A DNA stretch of 64,000 bases from DAHUZL01 sp035533215 (GCA_035533215.1 DATLUG010000020.1:1-64000), one strand, 5' to 3'; shown: positions 27,267 to 35,867, counted from the first letter of the stretch. Numbers and translations are program-made. The notes: generated from the letters alone by a model not told the origin.

Positions 27267-27728
27267 TCAGTCGGGGTCGGTGCGCGCCCGGGGCCTGCCG
27301 GTCGCCCGCCCGGGGGGTTGGCGGGGGGCCGCTGCCCGCGCGGACGGCCCGGCGGGGTCGGACGGCGGACGGACGCGGCGGCCCCCCGGCCGTCCGCTTG
27401 CGTCCCCGGCGGGGCTGGCGGCGCGGGCGCCGGCCCGCGTCCCCTTGGGGGCGGCCGGGGCGGTGGCGTCGGCCAGCCGGTCCAGCCAGCCCGCCACCCG
27501 CCGGCTCTGGCGGTGGACCAGATGGAGCACGAGGTCGACCGAGCGGCCCACCGGGTCGGGGTGCTGGGCGCGGCCGCGCAGGAGGTGGGTGGCGCGGCGG
27601 ATGACCGCCTCCGGCCCCGGCACCGCACCGATCCCGGGAAGGGACACGGTCGGGACCCGGGGCCGAGTCCGCGAGCGACGGGGACCGCCCGGACGCCGTG
27701 CGGCGGGGGGCGACTGGGATTCGGGCAT
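27267..27728 (-). CDS. Basic, Pro/Arg-rich protein, unknown
   Basis: The 153-residue protein is extremely rich in Arg, Pro, Gly and Ala. The middle (about residues 35-90) is more ordered and may be helical (AVIRRATHLLRG, DLVLHLVHRQSRRVAGWLDRLAD); both ends look disordered. The start is supported by a strong AAGGAGG 7 bases before the ATG. It follows a membrane-protein gene by 10 bases, so the two form an operon facing away from the uracil-DNA glycosylase gene. No family is recognised; a nucleic-acid-binding role would fit the charge but is speculation. Confidence 0.5.
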   Translation of the reverse strand: MPESQSPPAARRPGGPRRSRTRPRVPTVSLPGIGAVPGPEAVIRRATHLLRGRAQHPDPVGRSVDLVLHLVHRQSRRVAGWLDRLADATAPAAPKGTRAGARAASPAGDASGRPGGRRVRPPSDPAGPSARAAAPRQPPGRATGRPRARTDPD

Positions 27729-27738
27729 GGGTCCTCCT

Positions 27739-28149
27739 TCAGCCTCGGGGTGACCGCCGACGGAACAGATGGCCGACCCGACCGCCGGGGCGACCGATGG
27801 CGCCGGGCTCCAGCCGGCCCCCCGGCCGGGGCCGCCGCCGACGCCAACCGCCCGCCGCCACGGCGACCAGCAGCAGCACCGCCAGCGCGGCCAGCGCGAT
27901 GCCGGCCCGGAGGGCGAGCAGGAGCAGGGCCGCCGTCGCCAGGCCGAGACCCATTCGCAGCGCCAGCGGCGCGACGCGGGCGCGACCGAACCGACGGTGG
28001 CGCGACGGGGGAGGGACGGGCGCCGGCGGCATCGCCTCCTCCGGCAGGGGTGCATCCCACAGCCCGGTCCACCATGCGGGAGGAACCGAGGCCCCGGGGT
28101 CTGGCGACTGCTGATCCGGGCGGCGGCGCGGGTCGGATCCGGGCGGCAT
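27739..28149 (-). CDS. Small membrane protein, unknown
   Basis: A 136-residue protein with a Pro-rich N-terminal half, one or two tightly spaced transmembrane helices (about residues 70-105, GLATAALLLLALRAGIALAALAVLLLVAVAAGGW) and a basic Arg/Gly tail. It is first in a two-gene operon with the basic protein downstream. The ATG at 28149 is chosen because the frame loses coding character upstream of it. No family is recognised. Confidence 0.45.
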   Translation of the reverse strand: MPPGSDPRRRPDQQSPDPGASVPPAWWTGLWDAPLPEEAMPPAPVPPPSRHRRFGRARVAPLALRMGLGLATAALLLLALRAGIALAALAVLLLVAVAAGGWRRRRPRPGGRLEPGAIGRPGGRVGHLFRRRSPRG

Positions 28150-28206
28150 CACGGGTGGTGAGCGGGGCGCCCCAGGGCGTCTTCGGCCACCGTAGGATAC
28201 CACCCG

Positions 28207-28977
28207 GTGGCATCCATCCCCGAGCCGGGCAGGGCGGTGCGCCGGCGCCAGCCGCGAGGGGACGCATCCGCCGCGCTCGCGCGCCTGCACCGGACGGTCG
28301 AGCGCTGCACGCGCTGCGCCGACCTCGGTCACCTGGAGGCCGCCAGGCCGGTGATGCCCGAGCCGCGGCCCGCGCCGGTGGTGCTGGTGGGCCAGGCACC
28401 CGGCCGGGTCGAGCTGGTGCGGCGCCGACCCTTCAGCGGGCGTGCCGGCGGTCAGCTGTTTCGCTGGTTGGCCCGGGCCGGCTGCAGGTCGGAGGCGGAC
28501 GCGCGGGCGCGCATCTACGTCACCTCGATCACCAAGTGCTACCCCGGTCCCGCCCTCGCCGGCGCCGGCGACCGCCGCCCGTCGAGCGCCGAGGTGGCGT
28601 GCTGCCGTCCGTTCCTCGACCGCCAGCTGGAGCTCCTCCGCCCCCGGGTCGTCATCGCCGTCGGCGGCCTCGCCCAGGCGCGCTTCCTGTCCCCGCGTCC
28701 GCTGGCGGAGCTGGTGGGACGCTGCTTCGACGCCGCCGGCGGCGAGGTCCCGGTCCTGCCCGCGCGAGACCCGGCGAGCGGGCCACCGGCCGGCCGGCCG
28801 GCGGCCCCTGAGGCGCCACGGCCCTGGGTCGTGCCCCTGCCGCATCCGTCGGGGGCCAGCCGCTGGCTCAACCGCGCCGAGCATGCCGCCCTGCTCGACC
28901 GAGCCCTGGCGATCCTCGCCGTCCTGCTCGGCGTCGAGTTGGTGCGGGTGGGCGCCGGTGCCGGACCGGCGCGCTGA
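28207..28977 (+). CDS. Uracil-DNA glycosylase, family 4/5-like
   Basis: Removes uracil from DNA. The 256-residue protein has the family 4/5 Fe-S cluster cysteines: C-T-R-C (about residues 36-39), TSITKCYPG (about 114) and VACCRPFL (about 134). Motif 1, VLVGQAPGRVE, holds the catalytic water region, and motif 2, PLPHPSGASRWLN, includes the His of the minor-groove loop. An insert of about 25 residues (DPASGPPAGRPAAPEAP) precedes motif 2, typical of actinobacterial and Chloroflexota members. The start is GTG. It diverges from the membrane/basic gene pair. Confidence 0.88.
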   Translation: MASIPEPGRAVRRRQPRGDASAALARLHRTVERCTRCADLGHLEAARPVMPEPRPAPVVLVGQAPGRVELVRRRPFSGRAGGQLFRWLARAGCRSEADARARIYVTSITKCYPGPALAGAGDRRPSSAEVACCRPFLDRQLELLRPRVVIAVGGLAQARFLSPRPLAELVGRCFDAAGGEVPVLPARDPASGPPAGRPAAPEAPRPWVVPLPHPSGASRWLNRAEHAALLDRALAILAVLLGVELVRVGAGAGPAR

Positions 28978-29003
28978 CGTCCGGTCCCACCGCGGACGTT
29001 CGG

Positions 29004-29009
29004 TATACT
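29004..29009 (+). promoter_or_regulatory. -10 box with a long leader
   Basis: TATACT stands 27 bases after the glycosylase stop. The next gene starts at 29219, so the leader would be about 200 bases and is able to form several G+C-rich hairpins. I do not recognise a known riboswitch class in it. Confidence 0.4.
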
Positions 29010-29218
29010 GCCGCCGGGATCTTGCCGGTGGCCCGTGGCGGCGCTGTCTGGGATGTCACGGGGCCGCCCAATCCGGGAGCACGCTGGTGCCGGTACGAAG
29101 GTGGCGACCCCCTGCCAGCTGCGGGCAGCGAGCAGATCCTGCTGTCGCTGCGGGCGCGGCAACAGCAGGGCGGGCGCGGGCCGATGGCACGTCGGCGCTG
29201 CCCCCGCCCACCGAGGCG

Positions 29219-29656
29219 GTGAGGACGCCGGACCAGATCCTGGAACGGATCTTCGCGCCCACGCCCCGGGTCAGCCCGATGGAGCAGGCGGAGCGGACCC
29301 TGCGCCGGCCCAAGCAGCTGGTCTACGCCGCCTGCAGCAACCGCAATTTCCACTGGCGGCTCCACCTCACCAGGTACGTGCTCGACGAGGGACGGGTGCC
29401 CATCACCCCCTTCATGCTCTTCGACTACTACCTGCTCCACACCGTGCCCAAGGAGCTGGTCCGCGAGGCGATGAACAACCTCATCGCCCGCTGTGACGAG
29501 ATGTGGGTGTTCGGCAACCTCTCCCTCGGGCTTCGGGTCCAGGTCGGGATCGGAAAGCGGATGCGCAAGCCGGTGCGCTACTTCGACATCAGCGATCTCC
29601 CCGACCGGGTCGTCAGCATCCCGGAGGCGATGGTCGGTGAGGAGCGACACGAGTAG
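29219..29656 (+). CDS. Conserved protein with a nucleoside 2-deoxyribosyltransferase-like fold
   Basis: The 145-residue protein belongs to a small family with a flavodoxin-like fold related to nucleoside 2-deoxyribosyltransferases (DUF4406/DUF7768 style). Visible features: QLVYAACSNRNFHWR near residues 33-47, RVPITPFMLFDYYLLHTVPKELVR, then MNNLIARCDEMWVFGNLSLGLRVQVGIGKRMRKPVRYF, which holds the family's typical D-E-x-W-V-F strand. The catalytic residues are not certain. The start is GTG with no clear Shine-Dalgarno. The family identity is moderately sure; the reaction is not known. Confidence 0.65.
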   Translation: MRTPDQILERIFAPTPRVSPMEQAERTLRRPKQLVYAACSNRNFHWRLHLTRYVLDEGRVPITPFMLFDYYLLHTVPKELVREAMNNLIARCDEMWVFGNLSLGLRVQVGIGKRMRKPVRYFDISDLPDRVVSIPEAMVGEERHE

Positions 29657-29743
29657 CCGGCGCGGCGCGCCCGGGTGGCTCGGCCGGCGGCCCGGTGGGG
29701 TCCGCGTCACCGCCTGACCGGCGGCGCCGTCCCCCCGACCCGG

Positions 29744-30532
29744 TCACCGCGGCGGCGACCCCGCGCGGGCCGGCTGGAACCGCAGCCGCCGCATCGCCCG
29801 GGCGGACCGCAACAGGTCCACGAACGTCCGGGCGACGTCGAGGGGAACGATCGAGCCGGGCCGGCCGCCCGATCGGGGGTGATGCTCGATCGGCACCTCG
29901 ACCACCCGGAACCCCGACCCCAAGGCGCGCACCAGCATCTCCACCGGGAGGAAGTCGCTCGACGACCGCAGCTCGCCGGTGATCCGCTCGACCACCTCTC
30001 GCCGCAGCAGCACGCTGGAGTCGATGTCATGCGCCGGCAGGTCGAAGAGCATCCGCACCAGCCAGTTGTAGCTGCGCGCCATCAGCCGCCGGTGGAGCGG
30101 ATCGGCCCGGTGCAGGCGCCGGGTGCACACGTAGTCGGCGCGGCTCATGACCGGCAGACACGCTCCCAGCTGATCGGGATGGACCTGGAGATCGGCCGGG
30201 ACGAAGAACCGCAGGTCGCTGTCGGAGGAGCGCATCCCCACCACCACCGCGGCGTTGGCGCCGATGTTGCGGCCGATCTCGATCACCCGCACGTGGGCAT
30301 CCTCGGCGGCCAGCCGGCGGGCGACGGCGGCGGTCGCGTCGGAGCTGCCGTCGTCCACCACCACCACCTCGTAATCGCGGGTGGTGGAGCTCAGCACCCG
30401 CAGCGACTCGCGCACCGCCCGCTCGATGGTCGCCTCCTCGTTGTAGGCCGGCATCACCACGGCGATCGACTCCGCCATCAGCGGGGATTGGGCGAGGACC
30501 CGATCGCCGACGGCGGGGCGGTCGTCGGTCAC
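29744..30532 (-). CDS. Family 2 glycosyltransferase
   Basis: A GT2-fold enzyme that transfers sugar from a nucleotide sugar, probably to a lipid carrier or growing glycan. The 262-residue protein has IAVVMPAYNEEATIERAV (about residue 23), the nucleotide-binding VVVVDDGSSDAT, and the metal-side segment FFVPADLQVHPD near residue 110; it resembles dolichol-phosphate mannosyltransferase-like soluble transferases. There are no transmembrane helices. The ATG overlaps the DegT aminotransferase stop by 4 bases, last in the Wbp-type sugar operon, which suggests it uses the sugar made by that operon. Confidence 0.87.
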   Translation of the reverse strand: MTDDRPAVGDRVLAQSPLMAESIAVVMPAYNEEATIERAVRESLRVLSSTTRDYEVVVVDDGSSDATAAVARRLAAEDAHVRVIEIGRNIGANAAVVVGMRSSDSDLRFFVPADLQVHPDQLGACLPVMSRADYVCTRRLHRADPLHRRLMARSYNWLVRMLFDLPAHDIDSSVLLRREVVERITGELRSSSDFLPVEMLVRALGSGFRVVEVPIEHHPRSGGRPGSIVPLDVARTFVDLLRSARAMRRLRFQPARAGSPPR

Positions 30533-31653
30533 GCCGGTCGACCCCCGAGCGCGGTCCGCAACGCGGCCGTCACCCGCTCCTGCTGAGCGGCGGTGATCCC
30601 GGGATAGAGGGGGAGGCTGAGGACTTCCGCCGCCGCCCGCTCGGCCTCGGGAAAGGCCCCTGGACCGTACCCCAGGTGGCCCAGCGCCGGCTGCCGGTGC
30701 AGGGGCAGGGGATAGTGCATCCCCACCTGCACGCCCTGCTCCCGCATCCGCTGGGCCACCCGATCCCGGTCAGGCACCCGCACCACGTAGAGGTGCCAGA
30801 CGTGGGAGTTCCCCGCCATGACCAGGGGTCGGCTGACCGCCCCGACGCCCTCCAGCAGGTCGTGGTAGCGCTGCGCCGCGTCGACGCGGAGGCGGTTCCA
30901 CTCTGGGAGCCGCTCCAATTTGGCGAGCAGCACCACCGCCTGCAGGGCGTCGAGCCGGGAATTGACACCGAGCAGCTCGTGGCGGTACTTGTCCGAGCTG
31001 CCGTGGTCGCGCAGACGAGCCACCCGGGCCGCGATCGCGTCGTCGTCGGTGAGCACCGCCCCCGCGTCGCCGTAGGCGCCGAGGTTCTTTCCGGGGTAGA
31101 AGCTGGTCGCCGCCGCCATCCCGTACTGCCCCATCGAGCGGCCGAGCTGGCGGGCGCCGTGGGCCTGGGCGGCGTCCTCGAACACCAGCAGCCCGAGCGG
31201 TCGGGCCTGGGCCGCGATCGCCGCCATCGGGGCCAGCTGGCCGAAGAGGTGCACGGCTAGGACCGCCCTGGTCCGGCTGGTGCTGACCTGCTCGATCAGT
31301 GCCGGATCGAGCAGGTGGTGGCAGGGATCGCAGTCGATCAGCCGGGGAGTCGCGCCGGCGCGGACCACCGCCGCGGCGCTGGCCACGAAGCTGTTGGCGG
31401 GGACGATGACCTCGTCGCCGGCACCGATCCCGGCGCCCCGCAACGCCAACTCGATGGCGTCGGTGCCGCTGGCCACCCCCCGGCACCATCGGACCCCACT
31501 GGCGGAGGCGAAGGCCTCCTCGAACGTCCTCACCCGCTGGCCCAGAACGAACTCGGAGGCACGCATCGCCGCCAGCAACTCTGGCATCAGGTCGGCCTCG
31601 ATCTGGCGATGCTGCCAGCCCAGGTCGACCAGCGGAACGGGAGGGTCGGTCAC
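30529..31653 (-). CDS. DegT/DnrJ/EryC1 sugar aminotransferase (WbpE-like)
   Basis: PLP-dependent enzyme that puts an amino group on a keto-sugar nucleotide. The 374-residue protein shows VPLVDLGWQHRQIEADL at the start, GVASGTDAIELALRGAGIG (phosphate-binding loop), VFEDAAQAHGA with the PLP-binding Asp, and the Schiff-base lysine in SFYPGKNLGAYGDAG. In WbpE-type pathways the substrate is UDP-3-keto-GlcNAc uronate. This fits the adjacent dehydrogenase and acetyltransferase. The GTG start overlaps the upstream dehydrogenase stop by 4 bases. The exact sugar is inferred. Confidence 0.88.
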   Translation of the reverse strand: MTDPPVPLVDLGWQHRQIEADLMPELLAAMRASEFVLGQRVRTFEEAFASASGVRWCRGVASGTDAIELALRGAGIGAGDEVIVPANSFVASAAAVVRAGATPRLIDCDPCHHLLDPALIEQVSTSRTRAVLAVHLFGQLAPMAAIAAQARPLGLLVFEDAAQAHGARQLGRSMGQYGMAAATSFYPGKNLGAYGDAGAVLTDDDAIAARVARLRDHGSSDKYRHELLGVNSRLDALQAVVLLAKLERLPEWNRLRVDAAQRYHDLLEGVGAVSRPLVMAGNSHVWHLYVVRVPDRDRVAQRMREQGVQVGMHYPLPLHRQPALGHLGYGPGAFPEAERAAAEVLSLPLYPGITAAQQERVTAALRTALGGRPA

Positions 31654-32690
31654 ACCGACTCCTCCCGACCCCGGTTCTGCATCGAGCGGTTGATGGCCTC
31701 GATGGTGCGCACCACCGGGAGGGCGGCCGCTCCGGATGCCAGCGGATCCCGACCCTGGACGATGCTGTCGATGAAGTCTTGGCATTCGGCACGCAGTGGT
31801 TCGCCCATGACGATGCGGGGCACCCGGATCTCACCGTCGCGGATGCTGGCTCGAAAGGCTCCGAAGCTGTCGATGAAGGGCTTGGACGTGTCGCTGTCGA
31901 TGCCCTTGTCGTGCAGTCGCATCGGTTCCGCGAGATTCATGTCGTCGATGGTGACCATCATCCGACTGCCGACCAGGGTGATGTCGCGCATCTTCCGCGG
32001 ACTGAGCCAGGAGACCATGATGTGGACCAGGCGGTCGTCGGGGTAGGTGAGGGTGGCGAAGAGGGTGTCTTCGCGGCCACGATCGATCCAGGACCCTCCC
32101 CGCGCGGAGGCGGTGTTGGGGGGCGCCCCGAACCAGTAGTTGGCGATGCTCACGTCATGGGTGGCCAGATCCCAGGAGACGTTCACGTCGATATGGGGGG
32201 GGCCCAGGTTGGTGCGGACCATGGAGGCGTAGTAGGGCTTGCCGATGGTGCCCTCATCGATGTACGCCTTGGCCTGACGGATGGCGGGATTGTAGAGGAA
32301 GACATGACCGACGGCGAGGGTCAGGCGGGCCTCCGCGGCGGTGCGCACCAACTCCTGCGCCGCCGCCGCCGACGTCGCCAGCGGCTTCTCCACCAGACAG
32401 TGCTTGCCGGCCGCCAGCGCCAGGCGGGCGAGGTCGAAGTGGGTGCTGGCGGGAGTCGCGATCACGGCCGCGGCGACGGCGGGGTCGTCGAAGGCCGAGG
32501 CCGGCGAGTCGGAGAGACGGACACCCGGATAGCGCTCCGCGACGTGCGCGAGCCGGTCGGAATCGCGGTCGATCACCCACAGGATCCGAGTGCGGTGATC
32601 CTCGCGGAAGTTTCGCAGCAGGTTGGGTCCCCAGTGGCCCACCCCCAAGATGGCGACGCCGACCGGACCCGGGGAGGCTGGGGGCCTCAT
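31650..32690 (-). CDS. Gfo/Idh/MocA-family sugar oxidoreductase (WbpB-like)
   Basis: NAD(H)-dependent sugar dehydrogenase. The 346-residue protein has a Rossmann start, VAILGVGHWGPNLLRNF (residues 11-27), the E-K-P dipeptide motif in CLVEKPLATS (around 95) and an active-site segment LATHDVSIANYWFG. WbpB-like members oxidise UDP-GlcNAcA to the 3-keto sugar that WbpE aminates. The gene sits between the acetyltransferase and the aminotransferase with 4-base overlaps on both sides, so this is one translationally coupled pathway unit. Confidence 0.87.
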   Translation of the reverse strand: MRPPASPGPVGVAILGVGHWGPNLLRNFREDHRTRILWVIDRDSDRLAHVAERYPGVRLSDSPASAFDDPAVAAAVIATPASTHFDLARLALAAGKHCLVEKPLATSAAAAQELVRTAAEARLTLAVGHVFLYNPAIRQAKAYIDEGTIGKPYYASMVRTNLGPPHIDVNVSWDLATHDVSIANYWFGAPPNTASARGGSWIDRGREDTLFATLTYPDDRLVHIMVSWLSPRKMRDITLVGSRMMVTIDDMNLAEPMRLHDKGIDSDTSKPFIDSFGAFRASIRDGEIRVPRIVMGEPLRAECQDFIDSIVQGRDPLASGAAALPVVRTIEAINRSMQNRGREESV

Positions 32691-33205
32691 CCCGGGCCCG
32701 GATGGCCGCAGACCGGGCCGGGGGCGGCGGCCACCGGGCGGCCGCACCGGCAGACCCAGCCGACCGGTCGCGCCGGGACGCCGGTGACGAGGCGATGGGC
32801 GGCCACGTCCCGGGTGACCACCGCCCCCGCCCCGACCATCGACCACTGGCCGATCGTGACCCCGGCCACGATGGTGGCGTTGGCGCCGATGGAGGCGCCC
32901 CGCCGGACCAGGGTCCTGGCCGGGGTCCACGCGTCATTGCCGGCGCGGGGCCAGCGGTCGTTGGTGAACACCGCGGAGGGGCCCACGAAGACCTGGTCTT
33001 CCAGGGTGACGTGCGCATAGATCGAGACGAAGTTCTGGACTCGGCAGTCGGCCCCCACCACCGCCCCCGCGTCCACATAGACGGACTTGCCCAGCTGGGT
33101 CCGGGCGCCAACCACGGCGCCGCTGCGCACGTGAACGAAGTGCCAGATGCGGACCTCGTCGCCCAGAGCGGCGCCGTCCTCGACCACGGCGGTGGGGTGG
33201 ATCAT
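32687..33205 (-). CDS. Left-handed beta-helix N-acetyltransferase (WbpD-like)
   Basis: Acetyl-CoA-dependent transferase built from hexapeptide repeats, as shown by repeated [LIV]GxxxxV-type units from VVEDGAALGDEVRIW through ASIGANATIVAGVTIGQWSMVGAGAVVTRDV. The catalytic His region (FVHVRSGA) and the substrate loop FTNDRWPRAGND match WbpD/PglD-like transferases of UDP-3-amino sugars. The C-terminus ends with a CxC...C zinc-knuckle-like tail (WVCRCGRP...GPVCGHP), common in this subgroup. At 172 residues the length is usual. It is first in the operon and overlaps the dehydrogenase by 4 bases. Confidence 0.87.
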   Translation of the reverse strand: MIHPTAVVEDGAALGDEVRIWHFVHVRSGAVVGARTQLGKSVYVDAGAVVGADCRVQNFVSIYAHVTLEDQVFVGPSAVFTNDRWPRAGNDAWTPARTLVRRGASIGANATIVAGVTIGQWSMVGAGAVVTRDVAAHRLVTGVPARPVGWVCRCGRPVAAAPGPVCGHPGPG

Positions 33206-33546
33206 CGCGGCTCAGGCCCCCCCGGTCCCGGATCGAAGGGACCACGGACCGCACCCGCGCCGCCCAGCCGTTTCAGCCTCAGCGTCATCACCTGCAATCC
33301 GGCGACCGTCCGACCGCCGCCTTGGACCGCCGGATCCGGCGGTCCAAGGCGGTTTCGAGCCGAACCGGAGCGGCCGAGTCGACGAGGGGGCACGGCTGCG
33401 CCCACGGTACGCTCGACGAGGGCGAGGCCGGGGTCGGAGGCTGTGACAATCGAGTCACGGTCGAGTTTCCCGGGCGGACGTGACCGCCCGGCTGAGACCG
33501 GTCGCCGCCCGGGATGCCGGCGCCTCCCTGACCGGTCGGGCTGCGG
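33206..33546. other. Intergenic region between GT39 gene and Wbp-type operon
   Basis: About 340 bases without a gene. The main content is a perfect 36-bp palindrome at 33317-33352 (listed separately). The remaining sequence is expected to hold the promoter of the acetyltransferase operon; CAATCGAGTCACGG near 33448 is the least G+C-rich part, but I cannot assign -35/-10 boxes with confidence. Confidence 0.4.
33317..33352. repeat. Perfect 36-bp palindrome
   Basis: The half-site CCGCCTTGGACCGCCGGA is followed directly by its exact reverse complement, with no loop. In RNA it makes a very stable hairpin of up to 16 pairs with a 4-base loop. On the plus side TTT follows; on the minus (transcribed) side no T-run follows, so as an intrinsic terminator it would be unusual. 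It sits between two minus-strand genes, after the glycosyltransferase and before the sugar operon, so it may end the first transcript, insulate the second, or be a protein-binding or repeat element. Confidence 0.85.
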
Positions 33547-35145
33547 TCAGCGGTGCACACGGCGGTAGACCTCGACCAGCACCACCGGCTGCTGCGACGG
33601 CGATCCGGCCTGGTTGGTGATCGCGGTGACCGTGACGCTCGCCTCGTAGACGAGTTGGGACCCTGGCGGAGGCACGTCCCCGGGGGCGAGCACCATCAAG
33701 TCCCCGGGGGCGGCGGTCGTGGCGAGGGTGGTGGGGTCGACGATCGCCATGTTCTCCACGCTCAGGCCCTGGCGCGCGTACCGGTTCGGATCGGGACGCA
33801 GCCAGAACAGCACCTGAGGGGTGGGGTCGTCCAGGGAGGAGGAGATGAGGACGGGGTGGCCGTGAGCCATGGCATGGGCCCGCACCAGCGCCGCACCCTC
33901 GCCGGTGTCGAACCACACCAGCGCCTGCGGCGGCCACACCACGAACAGGGTGAAGAGAAAACTGCCCACCTCCAGAGCCGCGAATCCGGCCAGCAGGGCC
34001 GCCCAGGTTCGGCGCCGGGCCAGGGCCGGCAGGATCGTTCGCCAGCCGTAGATCATGAGGCCGAGCAGGAACGGCAGCATCGCGGCGGCGCGCAGCGCGT
34101 GGGGGGTGCCGTCGGCGGTGAGCGCCGCCGGCACGGGCGCCGCCAGCAGCCCCAGCAGCAGGATGCGCGGCAGCGGTTCGCGGTAGCGTTGGAGGCTGGC
34201 GGCGATCCCGATCAGCAGCGCGGGTGCGGATGCGATCGCGAGCATCCCCCCGAAGCCCACGTTCTGGCGCAGGTTGGAGTCCCCGTGGGTGAGGAGGAAG
34301 GGGACGGAGAGGTACTGCACGTAGTTGCCGACGAAGCGGGCGGCGAGCGTGGGGAGTCCAGGCGTGTCCCAGTTGATCGTGAGGACGCCGTACCGCAAGG
34401 TGAGCACCCCGGGGTGGCTCGCCGACCACCCGTAGAGCAGGACATAGGTCAGGGCCACCGGCACCGTCATCACGGCGACGCTGCGCCAACGCCTTGGCCA
34501 CCGGGTCGGCGTCGCCGCCACCACGATCACGACGGTGAGGAGTCCCGCGAACAGGCGGCCGACTGGATACGCCAGGGCCGAGGCACCGAGCCCGACCCCG
34601 GCCAGCAGCCACCAGCCGATCGAGCCGTGGAGGCCGCGGGCGACGGCGTACAGCGTCAGCATCAGCAGCGCCACCATGGCGATCACCGAAAAGCCAACTC
34701 GACTCTCGACCAGCAGCCAGGGGAGCAGACCGGCGGTGAGCAGGGTCACCAGGGTCACCGATCGATCGCGGGAGAGGTGCCACGCCAGCAGGGACGCCAT
34801 CGCGCAGACGGCCAGGCCGAAGAGGGCCGCGGGCAGACGCTCCACGGCGGGGGTGAGCGGCAGCAGGCGGGTGAGGGCGGCGACCGCATAGACGTAGACG
34901 GGGTCGCGGTACTGTCCGATGGCCTCCGAGAAGAGGAGCGGCCACGGGTGGCCGTGCTGGTCGATCCCGAAGTGGGCGACGGCCCAGCCGTCGTAGCCGG
35001 CGTTGGCCTCGTCGGAGTAGAGGCCGGGGGGTGCCTGCTCGAGCCCGGCCAGGTGCAGCACGACCAGCAGGAGCGCGGCGGCGCCGAACAGAAGCGTCCA
35101 GCGATGTCGGGTCAGGCCGGCTGCGATCTCGTGGGTGCGCGTCAT
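33547..35145 (-). CDS. GT39-like multi-pass membrane glycosyltransferase
   Basis: The 532-residue protein belongs to the dolichyl-phosphate-mannose-type GT-C superfamily (ArnT/PMT-like), which uses polyprenyl-phosphate sugars on the outer face of the membrane. A first helix (about residues 18-36) is followed by the outer-loop catalytic segment GLYSDEANAGYDGWAVA, with the acidic residues expected in the first loop. There are about ten further helices, and then a soluble C-terminal domain (about 400-532). I chose the ATG at 35145: upstream the frame turns into Arg/Pro/Gly low complexity. It lies upstream of, and separated by a palindrome from, the sugar-nucleotide operon, consistent with glycan decoration. 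Confidence 0.8.
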   Translation of the reverse strand: MTRTHEIAAGLTRHRWTLLFGAAALLLVVLHLAGLEQAPPGLYSDEANAGYDGWAVAHFGIDQHGHPWPLLFSEAIGQYRDPVYVYAVAALTRLLPLTPAVERLPAALFGLAVCAMASLLAWHLSRDRSVTLVTLLTAGLLPWLLVESRVGFSVIAMVALLMLTLYAVARGLHGSIGWWLLAGVGLGASALAYPVGRLFAGLLTVVIVVAATPTRWPRRWRSVAVMTVPVALTYVLLYGWSASHPGVLTLRYGVLTINWDTPGLPTLAARFVGNYVQYLSVPFLLTHGDSNLRQNVGFGGMLAIASAPALLIGIAASLQRYREPLPRILLLGLLAAPVPAALTADGTPHALRAAAMLPFLLGLMIYGWRTILPALARRRTWAALLAGFAALEVGSFLFTLFVVWPPQALVWFDTGEGAALVRAHAMAHGHPVLISSSLDDPTPQVLFWLRPDPNRYARQGLSVENMAIVDPTTLATTAAPGDLMVLAPGDVPPPGSQLVYEASVTVTAITNQAGSPSQQPVVLVEVYRRVHR

Positions 35146-35273
35146 CGCGGGCCCCGGTGGCAGCGGTCCCGTCGGTTCGGTGTCGTTGCCGCCGTGGTCC
35201 CCGTGGTCGGGGGGCGTCTCGGGGCGGGGCGGACCGGGCGGCGCGCCACCCCCGCGGCCCTCGTCGCCAGCCG

Positions 35274-35867
35274 TCACGCGGTCCGGTGCGGCGGTGCAGC
35301 GCAGCCGGGGAGCGCCTCCCGCCGCCGGTGCGGCGGAGCCGGATCGGGGCTCGCGCTGCCAAGCGGGGCTGGCCGGCCGGGCGACCGCCGCGTTTCCCCG
35401 GGCCGGCGCGTGGCCGACGACCCCGCCCGCCGGTCGTTGCGCGGTGACGCCGGCAGCGCCACCATCGACGCCCGGCTGGGCTCCGGGGAAGGGGCCGGGA
35501 TCGGCAGCGGCAGCGACCGCGGCCAGACCCGTCCGGGAGCGGCCCGGCGGGCGGGGAGGATGCCGTCGCCGCCGAGGCACAGCGGGCCCAGCCCGGGGTT
35601 GAGCGCGGTCTCCAAGCCCACGGCCCGGATGGCCCGGCCGGGGTGGGCCGCGATCTGGACCCGCGGCCGGATCGGTGCCATGAGGGCCGCGCCGCCCCCG
35701 GTGCCCGGAGCCGGGACCTGGCCCCGCAGCGCTGCGATGGCCACCATGGGGCCGCCGAGGGCGATGGCCGCGGTCGGGCGAGGTCGGTCGCAGGCCGCCC
35801 GCCGCGCCACCCCCGCCGGGCTGGATCCCCCCGCACCGGCGGCCCGCCGCCGCCCGGGGGCGCTCAT
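35274..35867 (-). CDS. Doubtful hypothetical reading frame
   Basis: A 197-codon frame whose first two-thirds (about 35867-35480) shows strong G/C third positions and few rare residues, for example MVAIAALRGQVPAPG and AVGLETALNPGLGPLCLGGDG. The last third becomes Arg/Pro/Ser low complexity. No family, membrane segment or ribosome binding site is recognised. It may be a real small gene upstream of the GT39 gene or only a by-product of very high G+C. The whole 35146-36059 stretch contains nothing better. Confidence 0.22.
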   Translation of the reverse strand: MSAPGRRRAAGAGGSSPAGVARRAACDRPRPTAAIALGGPMVAIAALRGQVPAPGTGGGAALMAPIRPRVQIAAHPGRAIRAVGLETALNPGLGPLCLGGDGILPARRAAPGRVWPRSLPLPIPAPSPEPSRASMVALPASPRNDRRAGSSATRRPGETRRSPGRPAPLGSASPDPAPPHRRREALPGCAAPPHRTA

